Shown here piece after piece: positions 24,823 through 37,946 of a stretch of 64,000 nt of DNA. The DNA is from Mangifera indica (Eukaryota; Streptophyta; Magnoliopsida; Sapindales; Anacardiaceae), in NCBI RefSeq assembly GCF_011075055.1, contig NC_058140.1:19345945-19409944 (forward strand), in the 5' to 3' direction. The position numbers and the translations under genes are program-made. How positions within the stretch are numbered: position 1 is the stretch's first letter; each line of letters begins with the position of its first letter. The notes under the pieces are model-generated. The model was given only the letters and a program-made list of their open reading frames with translations. It searched no databases and was not told where the DNA came from.

Positions 24823-25646
24823 AGGCGGGAGGACTAATTTTTACCCAAGTTTGTGTTCCTAAAGATATATCTATAAAATTTAAAAAATTAAAAATCTCAC
24901 ATATTCATTAAAAATCTCAGGTATAATTAAGAATAAAATTATTATTTAATAAAAAATTTAAAATTTTATTACGTTTATCCTCTCAGTTTAAAAATCTCAT
25001 AATTTATTCATATCTAAAGTTTGAAAAATCAAAATTCTCTCTCTCCCCTCCCCTCCCCCCCCCAAAGGTTTGCAAACTGTTGCTAAAGACAATTATCTTC
25101 AACAGCGTTGACTCTCTCTCTCAGCTTAAATCTCTTTATCGATCACATCCCAACCATCGGTGAAACATATTTCCTCCGACGAAGACGAAAACGATTTTGT
25201 CTTCGTCTGAGATAAAGATGACTGTCAGAGGTCTCAGATTTGTCTGAGACCTCTAATAGTCATCTTCATCAGAGAAACCTGAGACCTTTGACAGTTATCT
25301 TCATCAGAGAAAATAAGTTTCGTCGGTGATTAGAATATGATTAATAGAAAGAGTTAAGCCAGGAAGAAGAGTCAATGCAGCCAGAGACGACAAAGTTCAG
25401 TATCTCCAGCGATGGTTTGTAAATCCTAGGGGTAAAATTTTGATTTTTCAAACTTTAGATAGAGAGAATTATGATATTTTTAAACTGGGGGTAAAAGAAT
25501 AAACTTTATTTTTTTGTTAAATGATGATTTTATCCTTGATCCTAACTAAAATTTTTAAAGGATGAATGAGATTTTTAACATTTTAAATCTCGTATATATG
25601 GTTTTAAAAATGCACCTAAATTTGGGTGAATATAGTCCCTTGGCCT
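24823..25646. mobile_element. Foldback family A, complete copy 2
   Basis: Terminal arms (24823-25075 and about 25420-25646) are inverted copies: the left begins 'aggcgggaggactaa...acccaag', the right ends 'ttgggtg...agtcccttggcct'. A short C-tract lies at 25053-25063 at the inner edge of the left arm. The middle holds a separate hairpin at 25215-25266. No convincing target-site duplication was seen. Confidence 0.7.
25215..25266. repeat. Short hairpin inside foldback copy 2
   Basis: A 24-nt arm (25215-25238, containing GAGGTCTCAGA) pairs with 25243-25266 (TCTGAGACCTC) across a 4-nt loop with about three mismatches. A related tandem duplication of 'atcttcatcagagaaa' follows. Confidence 0.6.
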
Positions 25647-25802
25647 TTTATAAACCCATGTAATTGCATGATTTTGCTGTCTTAATCCATACGGTTTCGA
25701 GTTCTCACAAGACGCTGTTCCATAGATATAGATTTGAAGGGCAAGAATATAATCATTTTCGTTACTGTATCATGACCCATTACCTGATTAATTATAATAA
25801 AA

Positions 25803-26574
25803 AGGCCAAATTATTATTTCCTACCCAAAGTTTAATGTAAAGTCAATTTTCTATCTGCTAACTATTAAGAATCTAAATACTCATCGATTTGTCAAATTTT
25901 ATTGTTACTATTAAGGTTAAAATTATTATTTATTCAAATATTAAAAAAACTAAAATTTTATCATTTTTTTCTCCTAAGTTTAAAAATCTAACTAATTTCC
26001 CTTCATTCAAAATTTGAAAAATAAATATTCTCCCCCCCCCCCCCCCCCCCCCCCAAGGTTTTTCTAACATGCTACAAATAGTCAGAAATGATAGCATTTT
26101 CCCTCCCTCCCAACTTCTCTCTGAGTCGTGCTCTATTTTTTACCATTATCAATCATCTTTACCCTCACTGGTCAGCCCACGATGAGACCAAGATCTTGGT
26201 CTCTTCATCACTCCACAAAGAGATTTCGATCTCTTCGTTGTGTATCGATTGGTGAGAGAGAGAACGATCGACGATTGGTGGCGATCTATCGTCGCCCAAG
26301 AGAAGAGGGAAAAACCTAAGAGGAAAATATTGATTTTTCAAACCTTAAGTGAAAGGACATGAGGTGGGGGAGGGGAAGAAATTATTAGTTTTTAAAATTG
26401 GAAAAAAATATGATGAATTTATAATTTTTTTTCAAATATTTTTATTAAATGATAATTTTACCTTTAATAATAACAATAAAATTTAACAAATGGATAGATA
26501 TTTAGATTGTTGATAATTAATAAGTGAAAAATTAAGTTTGCCTCAACCCTTAGTGGGAAATAGTCATTTGGCCT
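25803..26574. mobile_element. Foldback family A, complete copy 3, with target-site duplication
   Basis: Starts AGGCCAAAT and ends ATTTGGCCT, perfect terminal inversions, flanked on both sides by AATAAAA (25796-25802 and 26575-26581). The arms extend inward about 250 bp. A poly-C run of about 22 lies at 26033-26054 at the inner edge of the left arm. The middle contains a perfect 20-bp palindrome at 26184-26203. This copy defines the ends of the family best. Confidence 0.8.
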
Positions 26575-26581
26575 AATAAAA

Positions 26582-27475
26582 GTGGATAATTTGGTTGATG
26601 AGAAAATTAACTATTTACCAGGATTGACAAAATTACAAAGTATTCAGCTTAAGTAATTCTGTCAATTAAAAAAATAATCTTAACATAATGTAATAAAAAA
26701 TAATTATATTATTTTTAAATATTTAACTTTAGTAAAATTGTTATATAATCTTAATATTAAATCTGCTGATTAGCTAAATTACGCTAGCCAAAGTGTGATC
26801 TTATAGGATATGAACAAATTATATTGAAAAGGGTGCAAACCCAGAGTCACAGTTGGAAAGGTAAGAATACAACAAGAGTTACACTGTGACAAGTGCGATT
26901 TTAACATTAAAATCACATCAGAAAAAGCGTCACCTCGCAACATTATACTTGTCCAGTGCAACTTCGGTCAAATGTTTTTTCACTTAAAAAAAATGGGAGG
27001 AAAAAAATAAACGTTTATGCCTTTCGATTTTCATTTTTATTAGGTTAAGAAGGAAATTTATAATTTAGGAATTCAATGGATAGAAACTTGCGGCTTTGTC
27101 AAATGTTAGCTGAGAAGCAGTAAGCATTTCACCTAAAATAGAGACAGAATTCTAACAATAATATTAAGTGGATTGAAGCAAAGTACAGTACGGACAGAAA
27201 CTTGAGTCATAAGAATAAATGAATTGTTCACCTGTGCATATTTGCAAATTTGCTTATGGTAAAGTTACATGCCAATACACACTACTGTCATTACACTTTT
27301 TCCTAACATACACAGATTTTTGCACACAAATGCAGCTTGCATAGACACTCTTTTGTGCAAACAAATGATGCTTTTTCACTCTTGGTGAAGAAGGTAAAAT
27401 CATCAATTACCACTACTGAATATGGCGATAAATGATTGACTGTTCACCTTCAGAAGAGAATCAGTAAATCATACC
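26582..27475. other. Intergenic and probable 3'UTR of the OSCA gene
   Basis: AT-rich with no coding signal. The OSCA transcript runs leftward into this region, and its 3'UTR probably covers about 27200-27475. Confidence 0.35.
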
Positions 27476-30400
27476 TTACCTTCTTTCAGGGGAGGATATA
27501 AGAGGACTGTTAAGATTGTCACCATTTGACGTGTATCGAACTGGCTTCAAGGCAGGATCCTGATAGGCAGTGGTCAATTCATCAAAAAATTCACCCATTG
27601 TAGCATCATTCTCGTCTGCCCTGTCTTTCTTTATCAGAACCTAATAACACAAAAAACCATATAAACATCAGGGAGGAAATTCTGAAGCAGCAGCCAAAAA
27701 AAGTTAGCACTATAATCCCCCTGGCCATGGGATATAGCAATTCACATGCAGAAATACCTCAGCAGAGTAGGCAATGAAATTGGGTAGGAAGCGTTTCCGG
27801 CAGTATTCATTAAATAGAAGTGTAAGGACTGGAAGAGGAAAAATTAAAGTTGAAGCCAGAGAGAGTTTCTTCAATGTAAAGATTCCCACTGCAATAGCAT
27901 GCATGAGTACCAGAGAAAAAATCGTTGAATTGTGCACTATAGGCCAAAACTTCCCAGCAGTTTCATACTTCGGTTCATATACATTTATGAACTGCAACAT
28001 AAAATCCCAAGCATCAGAAAGCCAAAATGAAATCCAAAAATCCTAAAAACTTGGTACTGCATAAATTATCTCCAAAAAGTAGCAATTCATATAGAAAATC
28101 ACAATAGCTGATCACTATTAATTCTAGTAACTCAACTACTCAACCACCATTAAAACTATTTTTAAAAACAGAAAAAACAAGCCACAATGATAACAATAAA
28201 TTCACCTAGTCGTATATGCGGAAGGCATACTAACTTTTATTTGTCACATGAGAGCCAAATGCATTCTTCAGATGCAATTATTTTGCTTCCCCTTCACCCA
28301 CAAAATGAACAAGCACTACAGGCCCTCACTCCACAAATAGGTATTGTTATAAGTTTACAATAACAAAAATGATATAAACTTCTAAAGTCTCCAAAAGCTT
28401 GATTTTCAAAATCACCATTAGGTTGTTAAGACCACAATAACTGAGCAGATATCACATTATCTTTGCTGTATTTCTAATCATTGTTAAAATTATCTAGTAC
28501 GAGTAATACTGTAGCAGCAACTGACTACCTATGGCAATTGAACAAGCTATGCTATGGTGATTAGGTTATATGCCCATTATAACAGCAAGACTAAATGAAC
28601 ATCAAGTAGCTAAGCACTTAATACATGGTCATGTATTATTACTCTCACTTGAAAAGTGAATATTGAAATCATAAACAGCCAACCCTGCAACAATACACTT
28701 GAAGGTGAAAATTTGAAAATGCACCTCTAAGTTATAGAAAAAAATATAACTGGAAAGCTAACATAGTTACATAGCCTACTAACCTGGTTGCGGTAGATGA
28801 TGTATGCAAGACAAAGGTAAATCAAGAGGAAGGGCAGAATTAGTGGAGCTAGGAAAAAATATGTAATTCCAAGAAGTCCAAATAACAGAATTCTAGGAAT
28901 GTCACTGTAGTATTTGATAGATGGAACTTCAAAATCATCATCTGTAGTTTTACTGAAAGGTCTTCTTATCATACTACATATAAAAGGGATTATTCGAAAG
29001 AGTTCTGAGGAAGTGCTAGTCCATCCTGATGTGACAACATAAGCAATGAAAAATGATGCCTGCAGCAAAAAATATTATTTATCAGAACAGTGAAAATAGT
29101 GAAACTGACATTAATCATAAATTGGTGAAAAGCAAGAGGTGAATGAAATGCAGTGTCCCTTAAGTGCAGAACTACCGTCTATTACTGTTATTGTGGGTAG
29201 GCGGATGACCAGCCACACTTTCCCGAATCTTGTCTTTGCCATCAAGATTATAGGAACCTTGCAGATGCATCTGAGTAAATCAGCAGATCTCCCAAGACAA
29301 CACCCTTTGCCATTTTTTTGCCCCAGAATTTGTTAGATATTAGTGTATTACCATCACATTTACTTATAGGACTAATTTTTTTATATTACACCTAAAGAAA
29401 ATCTGCAGCAAAAAAATTGGTGGACCTTCATCTTGTGATGAAGAAAACATTAGTTAGGCAAATCTATTAATAACCTTTCTTTTCCCTAAAAGCAAAGGCA
29501 AATCACCAAACCAACTACACCTATTCAAATTAGATTATCAATCACGCTGCTTTTTCTATACCACAAAATGGAAACAAAATGCAAAACTAGCAAAGTTCCA
29601 TATCATAATTTCACCTAATTTTGAGCTAGTACTCAATATTTTCTTTCAATAATTTTGGATGAAAATTTTGAACAAGTTGTCCATACCAAAGATATAGTCC
29701 CACCTGAGCTGGAACAGCAACAGCTAGCCTTGATGGAATACTCTTTGGGTCAAGAATGATATTGATCTGATATAGAATTGATCCAGAAAATACGGTTGCG
29801 AAAAAGATGTTCCATACAGTGAACCAAAGTACTTTGTTACATGCACTCTTATCTATGTCACTGTGAGATATGTATCCTTGAATGGAGGAAAGGAACACCA
29901 TTATTGGGGGCACTATCTTCAGAAACAACAGAAGAATAAGACTGGGTAGGTATCCTGTAATTACTTGGCTGACAAATGTTCTGCAAGTAAGACTCATGAA
30001 GTTTAGAACTTTGCACAATTAAGGAGAAAGAAATAAAGAATTAATGTGTTTGAAAAACATAAAAGCATTCAAATGTTACAAAGTAAAAGCTGGTGATGTT
30101 CAATCCGAATGACAGATAATTAAATATCATATGGCATCACAAATCAACATGATGTTAATCATAAAAGAGGATCAGTTTTGTAAGAAAAGGTGAAATAATT
30201 TTCATTGTTTCAAATATCATCCCAGGCTTCTTTCAGTGATCAGCATATTTCAATCCACATAATAAAATTGAACAATTGTTTGATAAAAGTATCTTTCTTC
30301 CTTGAACATCAAATCACATCCATGCTAGACAAATCAGCCCTGATAAAAAATAAGAATATAACTCTCTTGCCATATATACTTTAAGTTCAAATTTGATTTG

Positions 30401-33400
30401 GATTGCTATAAGTAACAGAACTCTGCACTTAGGAATCTGCCTTCTTTTGATTCATTTGTCAACATTATAGCATCTAAACCTTCATCAAATCAATTTTTTA
30501 TTCAACTGCAATGAAATAATAACAAATGATGGTACAAGGGATCAATGGCATTATCTTATCTAAATAAAACTGTCCAACTGAAATCTTTCTCACAAATTTA
30601 AATACATTGAAAGAGAACAGGCCTGCAAATTGTTAGATAAAGCAACCAAAAGATACAGGGTATTTCAGAGGTTTTCCAGTTAAACAACTTAATTTAAAGA
30701 TAATCATGCATGCTATATACTGTGAATACCAAAGATTAGAAAATAAAGCATCACATTTCTTATGAAAAATAACTGTTGGTTCCAAAAATTTTGCCAGAAC
30801 AAACTGAATGACAAGAAAAAGTATGATTGAAGAAGCAGATAGAATTAAAAATGCACCAACACAGTCAAATTCCAAAAACATGATCTGAATGAGTTAACCA
30901 AAACTTTTGATAGGTGTTTTTTGAGTTTTGACACCACAGATATGCAACAGACTACAATGCTTCATCACAAATTCCAAACTGATTCTTACAATAAACTAAA
31001 AGGCATGATAAAAGCACCAATGAAAGTAAGCCCAAAATCAACAGAGCAAATTCTTTTGTTCTTCAAATTGCACTAATCCTAGTTCATCCTCTTCTTCCAT
31101 GATCAGAGTAATGGAGGGAAATATACTAAAATTTTGGAAACTATATATGCCTCAAATCAAAAGGAGAAGAATATGTAACTTATAGATTGTCTTATTGCTT
31201 AGTACAGTATTGAAATCATTGATTGATTGATTGATGCAGATGATGATGAAGAAGTTACTTTAAAAAAATTCTTAAAACAATCACTTACATGGTTAGAATG
31301 CTTTTCAGGAATGGAAACCAAATTTCCAACTGACTCAGGTTAGTAAGACCTTGCACAATTACAACTGGAACAATAAATAAAATTGTTAGAAGAATGCATG
31401 CAACAATGACCACAAGCTTAGAGATCCATCTTCGCATGAATGATGAAGAAAAGAAAGGCCAGTAAACATCATGTGGTTCAGGAGCTTGTTCAGCGATCCA
31501 ATTTGTAGGATTGACTGATTGTTGAATGTGACAAGCAATTGCAGCGCCATATCGAGACTTGAAAGAAACAAAGGCAGCTCGAACTTCCTTTTACATAGAA
31601 AAAATATGTAGATTAAAAGGAAATAACTCTTATACACATTTTTTTTTTCTTTTGAGAGAGAGAAGAAAAAAAATGACACATAAATATGTGCTTATAGCTC
31701 ATACTCACTGTATATAATCAATGACATGCATTATATGACAGCCCTCAGCAAGAATTAATCATAATAATTAATTCTCAAAAATAATATTATTATACCATTA
31801 CTTAATCCTGAAAAGAAAATCAATCCAGGATGAGTATCACAATCACAACAGAATTGCTGCTAAGATATGACTAATGAAAGAACAATATTAACATATACCA
31901 TAAATATCACACAGCATAAAATCCACCAAAACTCAGCTTCATGTTGAAGAACTGGCTTAAAATTTTCTGCTTGTATATTAATTATTTAGATAAAGAACCA
32001 ATCAAAGAAAAGAAGACAAATGGACTATTCAAGAAAACAGCATCAAATTAGGGATTTCTTATTGAAGTTTAAAATTTTGTTGTGATATCATTTCCTATTA
32101 ACTTAAGATTTTGGAATTATATTATCTTCTATAGTTGTTCCACGCCATTCATCTTTTCATCACACATGTTAACAATAAAACAACTACTTAATTGATAGTT
32201 TTTTCAAATTTTTAATTAAATACCTATAGTTTCCCTGGCGATGATAATACTGAAATCCAACAAAATTGGTACTGAGGAGTCTGGTCTTCTCATTTCACAC
32301 ATAAATAATTTTTTTACTTTCAATTTAAAATGTGATAAGCACTCGTTTACATTCACATAGTTAAAGTAATATCTGCATATAGGAGACAACATCCATATAT
32401 TGTTAGGCCTCAAATTGTGGAACAAAATCCCAATAAAATTTGAAAAGATAATGAATTATAAGTTTGTGGAAAGAAGATAAATCAGCAATAAAGCACATAC
32501 ATCTCCATCCAAAGAAACCTCTGATTGCTCCATTCTCAAATTCTCCTCAATATCTTCTAACTGCTTCTCATAATGATCCACAAGATCAACCTTCTCTCCA
32601 AATAATTTAACACGCTTATGCTTTTCTTGATTGGGATCAGACTGTAACTGACTAAGCCTTTTATACAGTTTCGTTGCATCATTCTGCAAAAATCGTATGA
32701 AATGCTTAGTAGATGTAATGCAAGGATGGGCATATACAGTACAAAAGATCATTGACTTCGCATGTTGTTCAATTGTTTGCTAAAGATGGATAATGCTTAA
32801 TTTGATAAAATTTGGATCAAATCTGCAGAGGAGCTATTAAAGCTTAAGTCGGTATGAGCGTAACAAGGAGATTTAAGATCTGACATGCTCCCTGATGGAT
32901 GAAGAAGCTCAGTTGGGTTACTGCTATTCTCTCTTTGAAAAACTAAAATTAGTTTAGGAATATATAATAACAATCTTAGATCTAAGTGTATAATAGTATG
33001 TCACTTATGTTTGTTGCCCTTTCTCAGAAGTTTCTAATAAGTTCCACTTCTCATCAATTGTGCATACACAATTAACAACTAAGCAAAAGAGTATCCATAC
33101 TATTCAACATATGAACTGCAAAAGTCAAAGACATGTAAGGAGAAAAATATTGCTTCATTATATTGTCTTTTCACAAAATGATATAAAGAAAAGTGGTAAG
33201 CATAATATCAGAAATAAGAACTTAAGAAAAACTACTTACAATAAGACTTCGAAGTTTACTTGTTCGGCGGATAACCATATGTGACAGATATGTGGAGGGA
33301 TGGTACTCTTTAAAGAAACTCTCAACACTGTCACAGACAGTGCTCCCAGCAGGAACAGGGATACTTCGAACTAAGATGGTGAATTGATGTGGCTGAGGTT

Positions 33401-35288
33401 TGGATGAATAAAAATAGGCAATCCTTTTTGAAGATATATAACTATATTCCTGCAGAAGTAATACGGTACTTAATTTAACTTTTGCCCTGATAGCTTATAT
33501 ATGATAATCCACTAATACTTTTATTCAATGATTACCTAGCAATTATAGAAAATAACTATTGTCCAACAAAAGTGAGTGAAGATGCACAAGCAAAACATAA
33601 ATCTAATGTATCAACCCAGTTAAAAAAAGTACTGGATTCATAGTTTCAACAGAAAGTTGGAGCTATAGAGATATGACAGGTTCCGTTGGTTCAAGTATTG
33701 AGACGCAATCAAGCTAAATGTATACATATCTCACTTACATAATAAAGTAGATAGCAGACAAATCCGGTGACAAGATAGACAGCACTGAAGTGAATCCATA
33801 ACCTGAAGAAAAAAACACCAAAAAAGGTGACTTTCTTCGCAGATGCATAACTTTTGTAAGCCATTTTGCTATTTCATAAGATTAGGAACAAAATCAATCT
33901 GCCTTAAAAATAAAAAACATAATAAGACATTATTTATTGCTTCATGATTCTCATGTTCATCTATTGTGACAAAGGGAAAAGAAGCCTCATTTTGATTTAT
34001 TTCACATGGCAGTGCTTTTGCATATGAAAGATTGAAAGCATTTTGAAAATAAGAAGCATGGAAGAATTAATCGGTCTAAGAAAAAGTTCAAAATGCTTAA
34101 AAATAAGTGATCTCTTAACATTTTACAGTTGAGAAATATAAGATACAGGAATAGCCCATATCGTCTTACACCAACAGTCATTTCAATCTATAGGAACATG
34201 TAACAAAAGATATGCCCCTGTAAGTGAAGCTATCCACATTTATATGATTGAACTCAACATGATAGAAGTATGTTGCTGATTTCGACTCTATCAATTTGCT
34301 CACTCAACGCAACTTTGAGTTATTTTTGTCCTCTGTCAAGATTTCAAACCCATTTCGGTACCAACTGAATAAAGTGCATTGTCTCACAATTCAAATAGTA
34401 GTCAGCACAGTTATTTTTTTAAAGTAAATTCATTCTTAAGTCATAAATGATGTTAAAGTCCAACTTTGAAGAGATGATATTACCATTTTGAGCCACTGTT
34501 AACATTTGAAATGGTAAATACATCCAAAGAATTATTTGAAAAATCTGCAAAGTCAATCTCATGAAGCTCAGTTCCCTTGCAGTTAACTGGAAGAATAACA
34601 AAAATTCCTATAATCCCAGCGAACAAAAATATTTTCAAACTGCAGAATCAGATGAAAAAGCATGAAGTCAGAAATTATACAAGACAAAATCAAATGCAAA
34701 TGCCAAAGAATAATAATAACAGTAAATTACGTGTCAATTATGCAGAACAGAGATAAAACTAAGAGGACAATGAAAAAGATAAACATTTGTATGTTAGCCT
34801 AAAATCATTATGTAGGTTCATTTGCAATATTTATCTGCGTGAAGGTGCAAAAACAAATCTATCTCTCTTGAGTCAAATCCAGTAGAAATGAGCAAGTGAA
34901 CCAATTTCTCTAGAGGTATCTCTCTCCATTAAGCAGGTATTTGAGGTACAGTTCCAATCGCTCCATTGGTCCTTTGTTCAAAAATAACAGTAAAAGGCCC
35001 AAACTACCTGAAGGTAATAATCCGCATAAAAACTACAGCATCCAAGCCTGAGGATTCCAATAGGTCATCTTCAGTGAGCTTCCACGCCCTTCTCACCCAA
35101 CCAGGAGAAGGTATTAATCTTTCTAGATTAAAGCGACTTCTTCTTCTAGAACTTCCTTCAGCCAGCAAGCGTGGAATATAAACTTCATAATTAATTGGTT
35201 GTTTCCGCAATATAGAATACAGTGTGAAGAACAACAAACAAAGGCCAGAATTTATTCCTAGAGATGTTAGAAGAGCAGACACAAGCAT
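27476..35288 (-). CDS. OSCA/CSC1-like hyperosmolality-gated cation channel
   Basis: Ten coding exons on the minus strand: 35288-35008, 34639-34484, 33802-33739, 33449-33240, 32683-32501, 31587-31289, 29980-29704, 29059-28784, 27991-27758, 27640-27476. All phases close, giving 714 aa. The N-terminal membrane segment (about 4-26) is followed by two more, then the cytosolic RSM1/DUF4463 region, with the coiled-coil stretch [15 protein letters not shown]. The C-terminal half is the DUF221/RSN1_7TM pore domain, including [37 protein letters not shown] and [17 protein letters not shown] proteins are TMEM16-like mechanosensitive cation channels responding to osmotic stress. It matches the At1g69450 type (about 711 aa) residue for residue; I place it in the OSCA2 clade with moderate certainty. 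Plasma or endomembrane location is not decided. Confidence 0.94.
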
Positions 35289-35341
35289 TTTGTCAGACTA
35301 ATCTCAAGATCTTGGAAAAGATAAATCTACCAACTGCTAAC

Positions 35342-35934
35342 CTGCACCAAGCACAAAATAAGTAATTGAGAATCCCAAGATGAAATCTACACATCAACTA
35401 TATCAAAAGGTGCAGAACTAAGAAGCATAACAGAATGCATTATATCTGTGCATCAAAGCCTTAAACACACACTTATGTACTACAGCATAACCAAAAAATA
35501 TGAAAACGCACCAGCTTAACCAGTTTTTAAACCATTCTACAAAAAATTCACAGGTAATCAATTCTAAGCAATACTAAGAACGGAGCCCCGTCCATGAAGT
35601 ACATGTTTGGTTAAATGAAGTTAAAGCTTTAAATTTGAAATCCAATGGAATTAGAGACGCAAATCCGTAATATTACTGAAAAAAAATCCCCCAAAATAAC
35701 CAAAATCCGATCTAAAGGCCAATTTCACGCTGCCAAACTAAGTCATAAAGTATATCATTGACAATAAACTCTTTTCAGAATCTACGTCTCATACTTAGCA
35801 AAGCAATAATTCATTAGCAAGAACTAAACTAAACCAAACCAAACCAATAAAAGAAACCATAAATCAATAAACTGCAAACAAATTAAATAGAAGCGGCAAG
35901 AAGAAAGTTAATTCGAGTAAAGAACCAAACCAAC
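35342..35934 (-). other. Probable 5'UTR intron of the OSCA gene
   Basis: On the minus strand a donor TTGCAG/GTTGGT at 35935/35934 and an acceptor GGTGCAG ending at 35342 would remove 593 bases between a leader exon near 36000-36130 and the coding start at 35288. Consensus-based only. Confidence 0.4.
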
Positions 35935-36139
35935 CTGCAACTGCATGAACTTTCACCAGAGTTGACTGAAGCGGATGTCACTAGCTACTAAGTTTCACTA
36001 CTACAGATTCATAAGTAGCTAACACTAACACGACTAACAGTTAAAGCTACCTTGCTTGCAGTTTAGATATTGATCCTGATTACCAGAAATGCCCCAAACG
36101 AACTGCTTGCTTGCTTGCTTCTTCTTGAAGATTCAATAA

Positions 36140-37946
36140 TTGAATAAAAATGAACCTGCCGTGTCGTGTTTTTTTAAACCTTGATCTGAGTAATTGGATT
36201 CGGGAGAAATTACGGTATTTGGCTTGGAGTATGAGAAGAAGGGGATATTTTCGGAATTTAAATTAAAAAAAGGAAAGGTCGGTACAGCCAGCAGGTTGGG
36301 ATAGAGGGCGGTTAACTGCTAGTCAAACGTAATAACACTAGAGGAAAATAAAATATAAAAAAAAAAGAAAAATTAATACCCGCCGTTTTATTGAAAAGCA
36401 GTTGCAATTTTTATTTATATAAAAGGTGTTTGCGGTCACACTCTTCCTTACTTTAATTCACCCATTAAATAATCAACCCTGATTGAGGGAAATACTCTAC
36501 TCATTTTGCTCAGATTATGGTCAAAAAAAAAAAAAACTGTTGAAAATTATAAAAGTTTTTCACTTTCCGTAACATATCTTTTTCACCCCTGTAATTAGAG
36601 GATAAGGGTCAGTTTCTATCAAATTGAAATCACATGATCACGATCACCCACTTTTTTTAACTAAATGAAATTATCATATTCATTGTATTAAGATTGAAAA
36701 ATTTAATTATATAATAACTAGTTTTCTGACCTTATTATATAAAGGTTTAAAACGAGACTTTTGATACACATATTGTTACATCATCGAATTATAAATTCAA
36801 AGGGAGTATAATCATAAATATAAAACTTTGAATAGTTAACAAAAACCATCTTAATTTATTATCTTTTTCATCATAGTCTTGTTGTTCTAAGAGTAATATT
36901 ATATATATATATATATATTAGTATATAAATATATACACATTTATATATATAATCATATGATTATGTGTTATTTTATCTTTAATTCAAAATCATTTAATCA
37001 CGTATTATCATATATAAGTATATACATTTTAATGTAAATCAATTGCACTGGATACAGTCACAATTTCATGCACCTTCACTTCTACAATTTTCAACATATG
37101 CAAGGTTATCAGGGTTTGTGATAACAATGACTTTATTAATATAATTAATGAAAATTTTATTAAGAGACAAGACAAGTAAACAGATTATAATTATAAATTA
37201 TCACCATAAAAATAATTTATTATATGATAGTCAACTCTTACAGATAACTAAATTATAAATGATGATGTAATAAATAAAAGACATTAATTAATTTACCTAA
37301 CATTCTTAACTTCTAGGTTATAAATATAAAAATTTTCATTAAATCTAATAATTAAAAAAATACATAATTCACGTAACCTTTCAACATCGTGTAGAGGAAG
37401 TTTTATAGTGTGGATTGGCAGGGGCCGCGCGAACGCAGGCCCCTTCTAACACAAATTATGACGTACACTCTCCCACACGGGGAGATGTTAGGCAGACGCA
37501 CCAACAACGTGCAACGTCGGCCGCTTGCCTAGGCTACGAGCCTTCTTGATCACTCGTAAACCCCGTCCAGGTAAAGAGTTACCCACTCATAGTCCATTCG
37601 TTTTATTGCGTCCTCACCGCTTTTTCCATGTTATTTTTTTTCGATGTGGGACTATTTTCATGGTTAAATCAGTATCTCCATCACAATACAAACGGATAGA
37701 AATGGTCGCTCATTGGCCCACCATATCTCCTGTAAGCAAATCTAAGACAGACACTGCAGCATTAGAGGTTCCGGATCTGAGTTAGATATTTTCACCTGAA
37801 AATATCCCTTCCTACGATATTTGCGAATCCACATCATTTATTCAAACGGATGAAACCTTTCCCATACGCTTGTTTATTTAACTCAGTACTGAGTCAGAGT
37901 CCTTCACATTCAAGATCTCAGTAGCAGCTTGCGGATTCAGCTAAAA
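36140..37946. other. Divergent intergenic region between OSCA and the AIM-motif gene
   Basis: Holds the promoters of two divergent genes. 36895-37045 is a MITE family B copy. 37400-37600 is a GC-richer block (fragments 'ggggccgcgcg', 'cacacggggagatgttagg') followed by a 'cgatgtgggacta' motif near 37643, typical of solo LTRs in plants. No coding sequence was recognised. Confidence 0.4.
36895..37045. repeat. Palindromic MITE family B copy (best preserved)
   Basis: The core 'atcatatgattatgtgttat' continues into a 'tttaattcaaaatcatttaatcacg' stretch, flanked by mirrored arms 'tatataaatatatacac' and 'atatataagtatataca'. The centre of symmetry is near 36970. Confidence 0.65.

Noticed and set aside
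26128..26319. 63-codon Arg/Ser-rich frame
   Set aside because: It lies wholly in the middle of foldback copy 3 and reads through its palindromes; not a gene.
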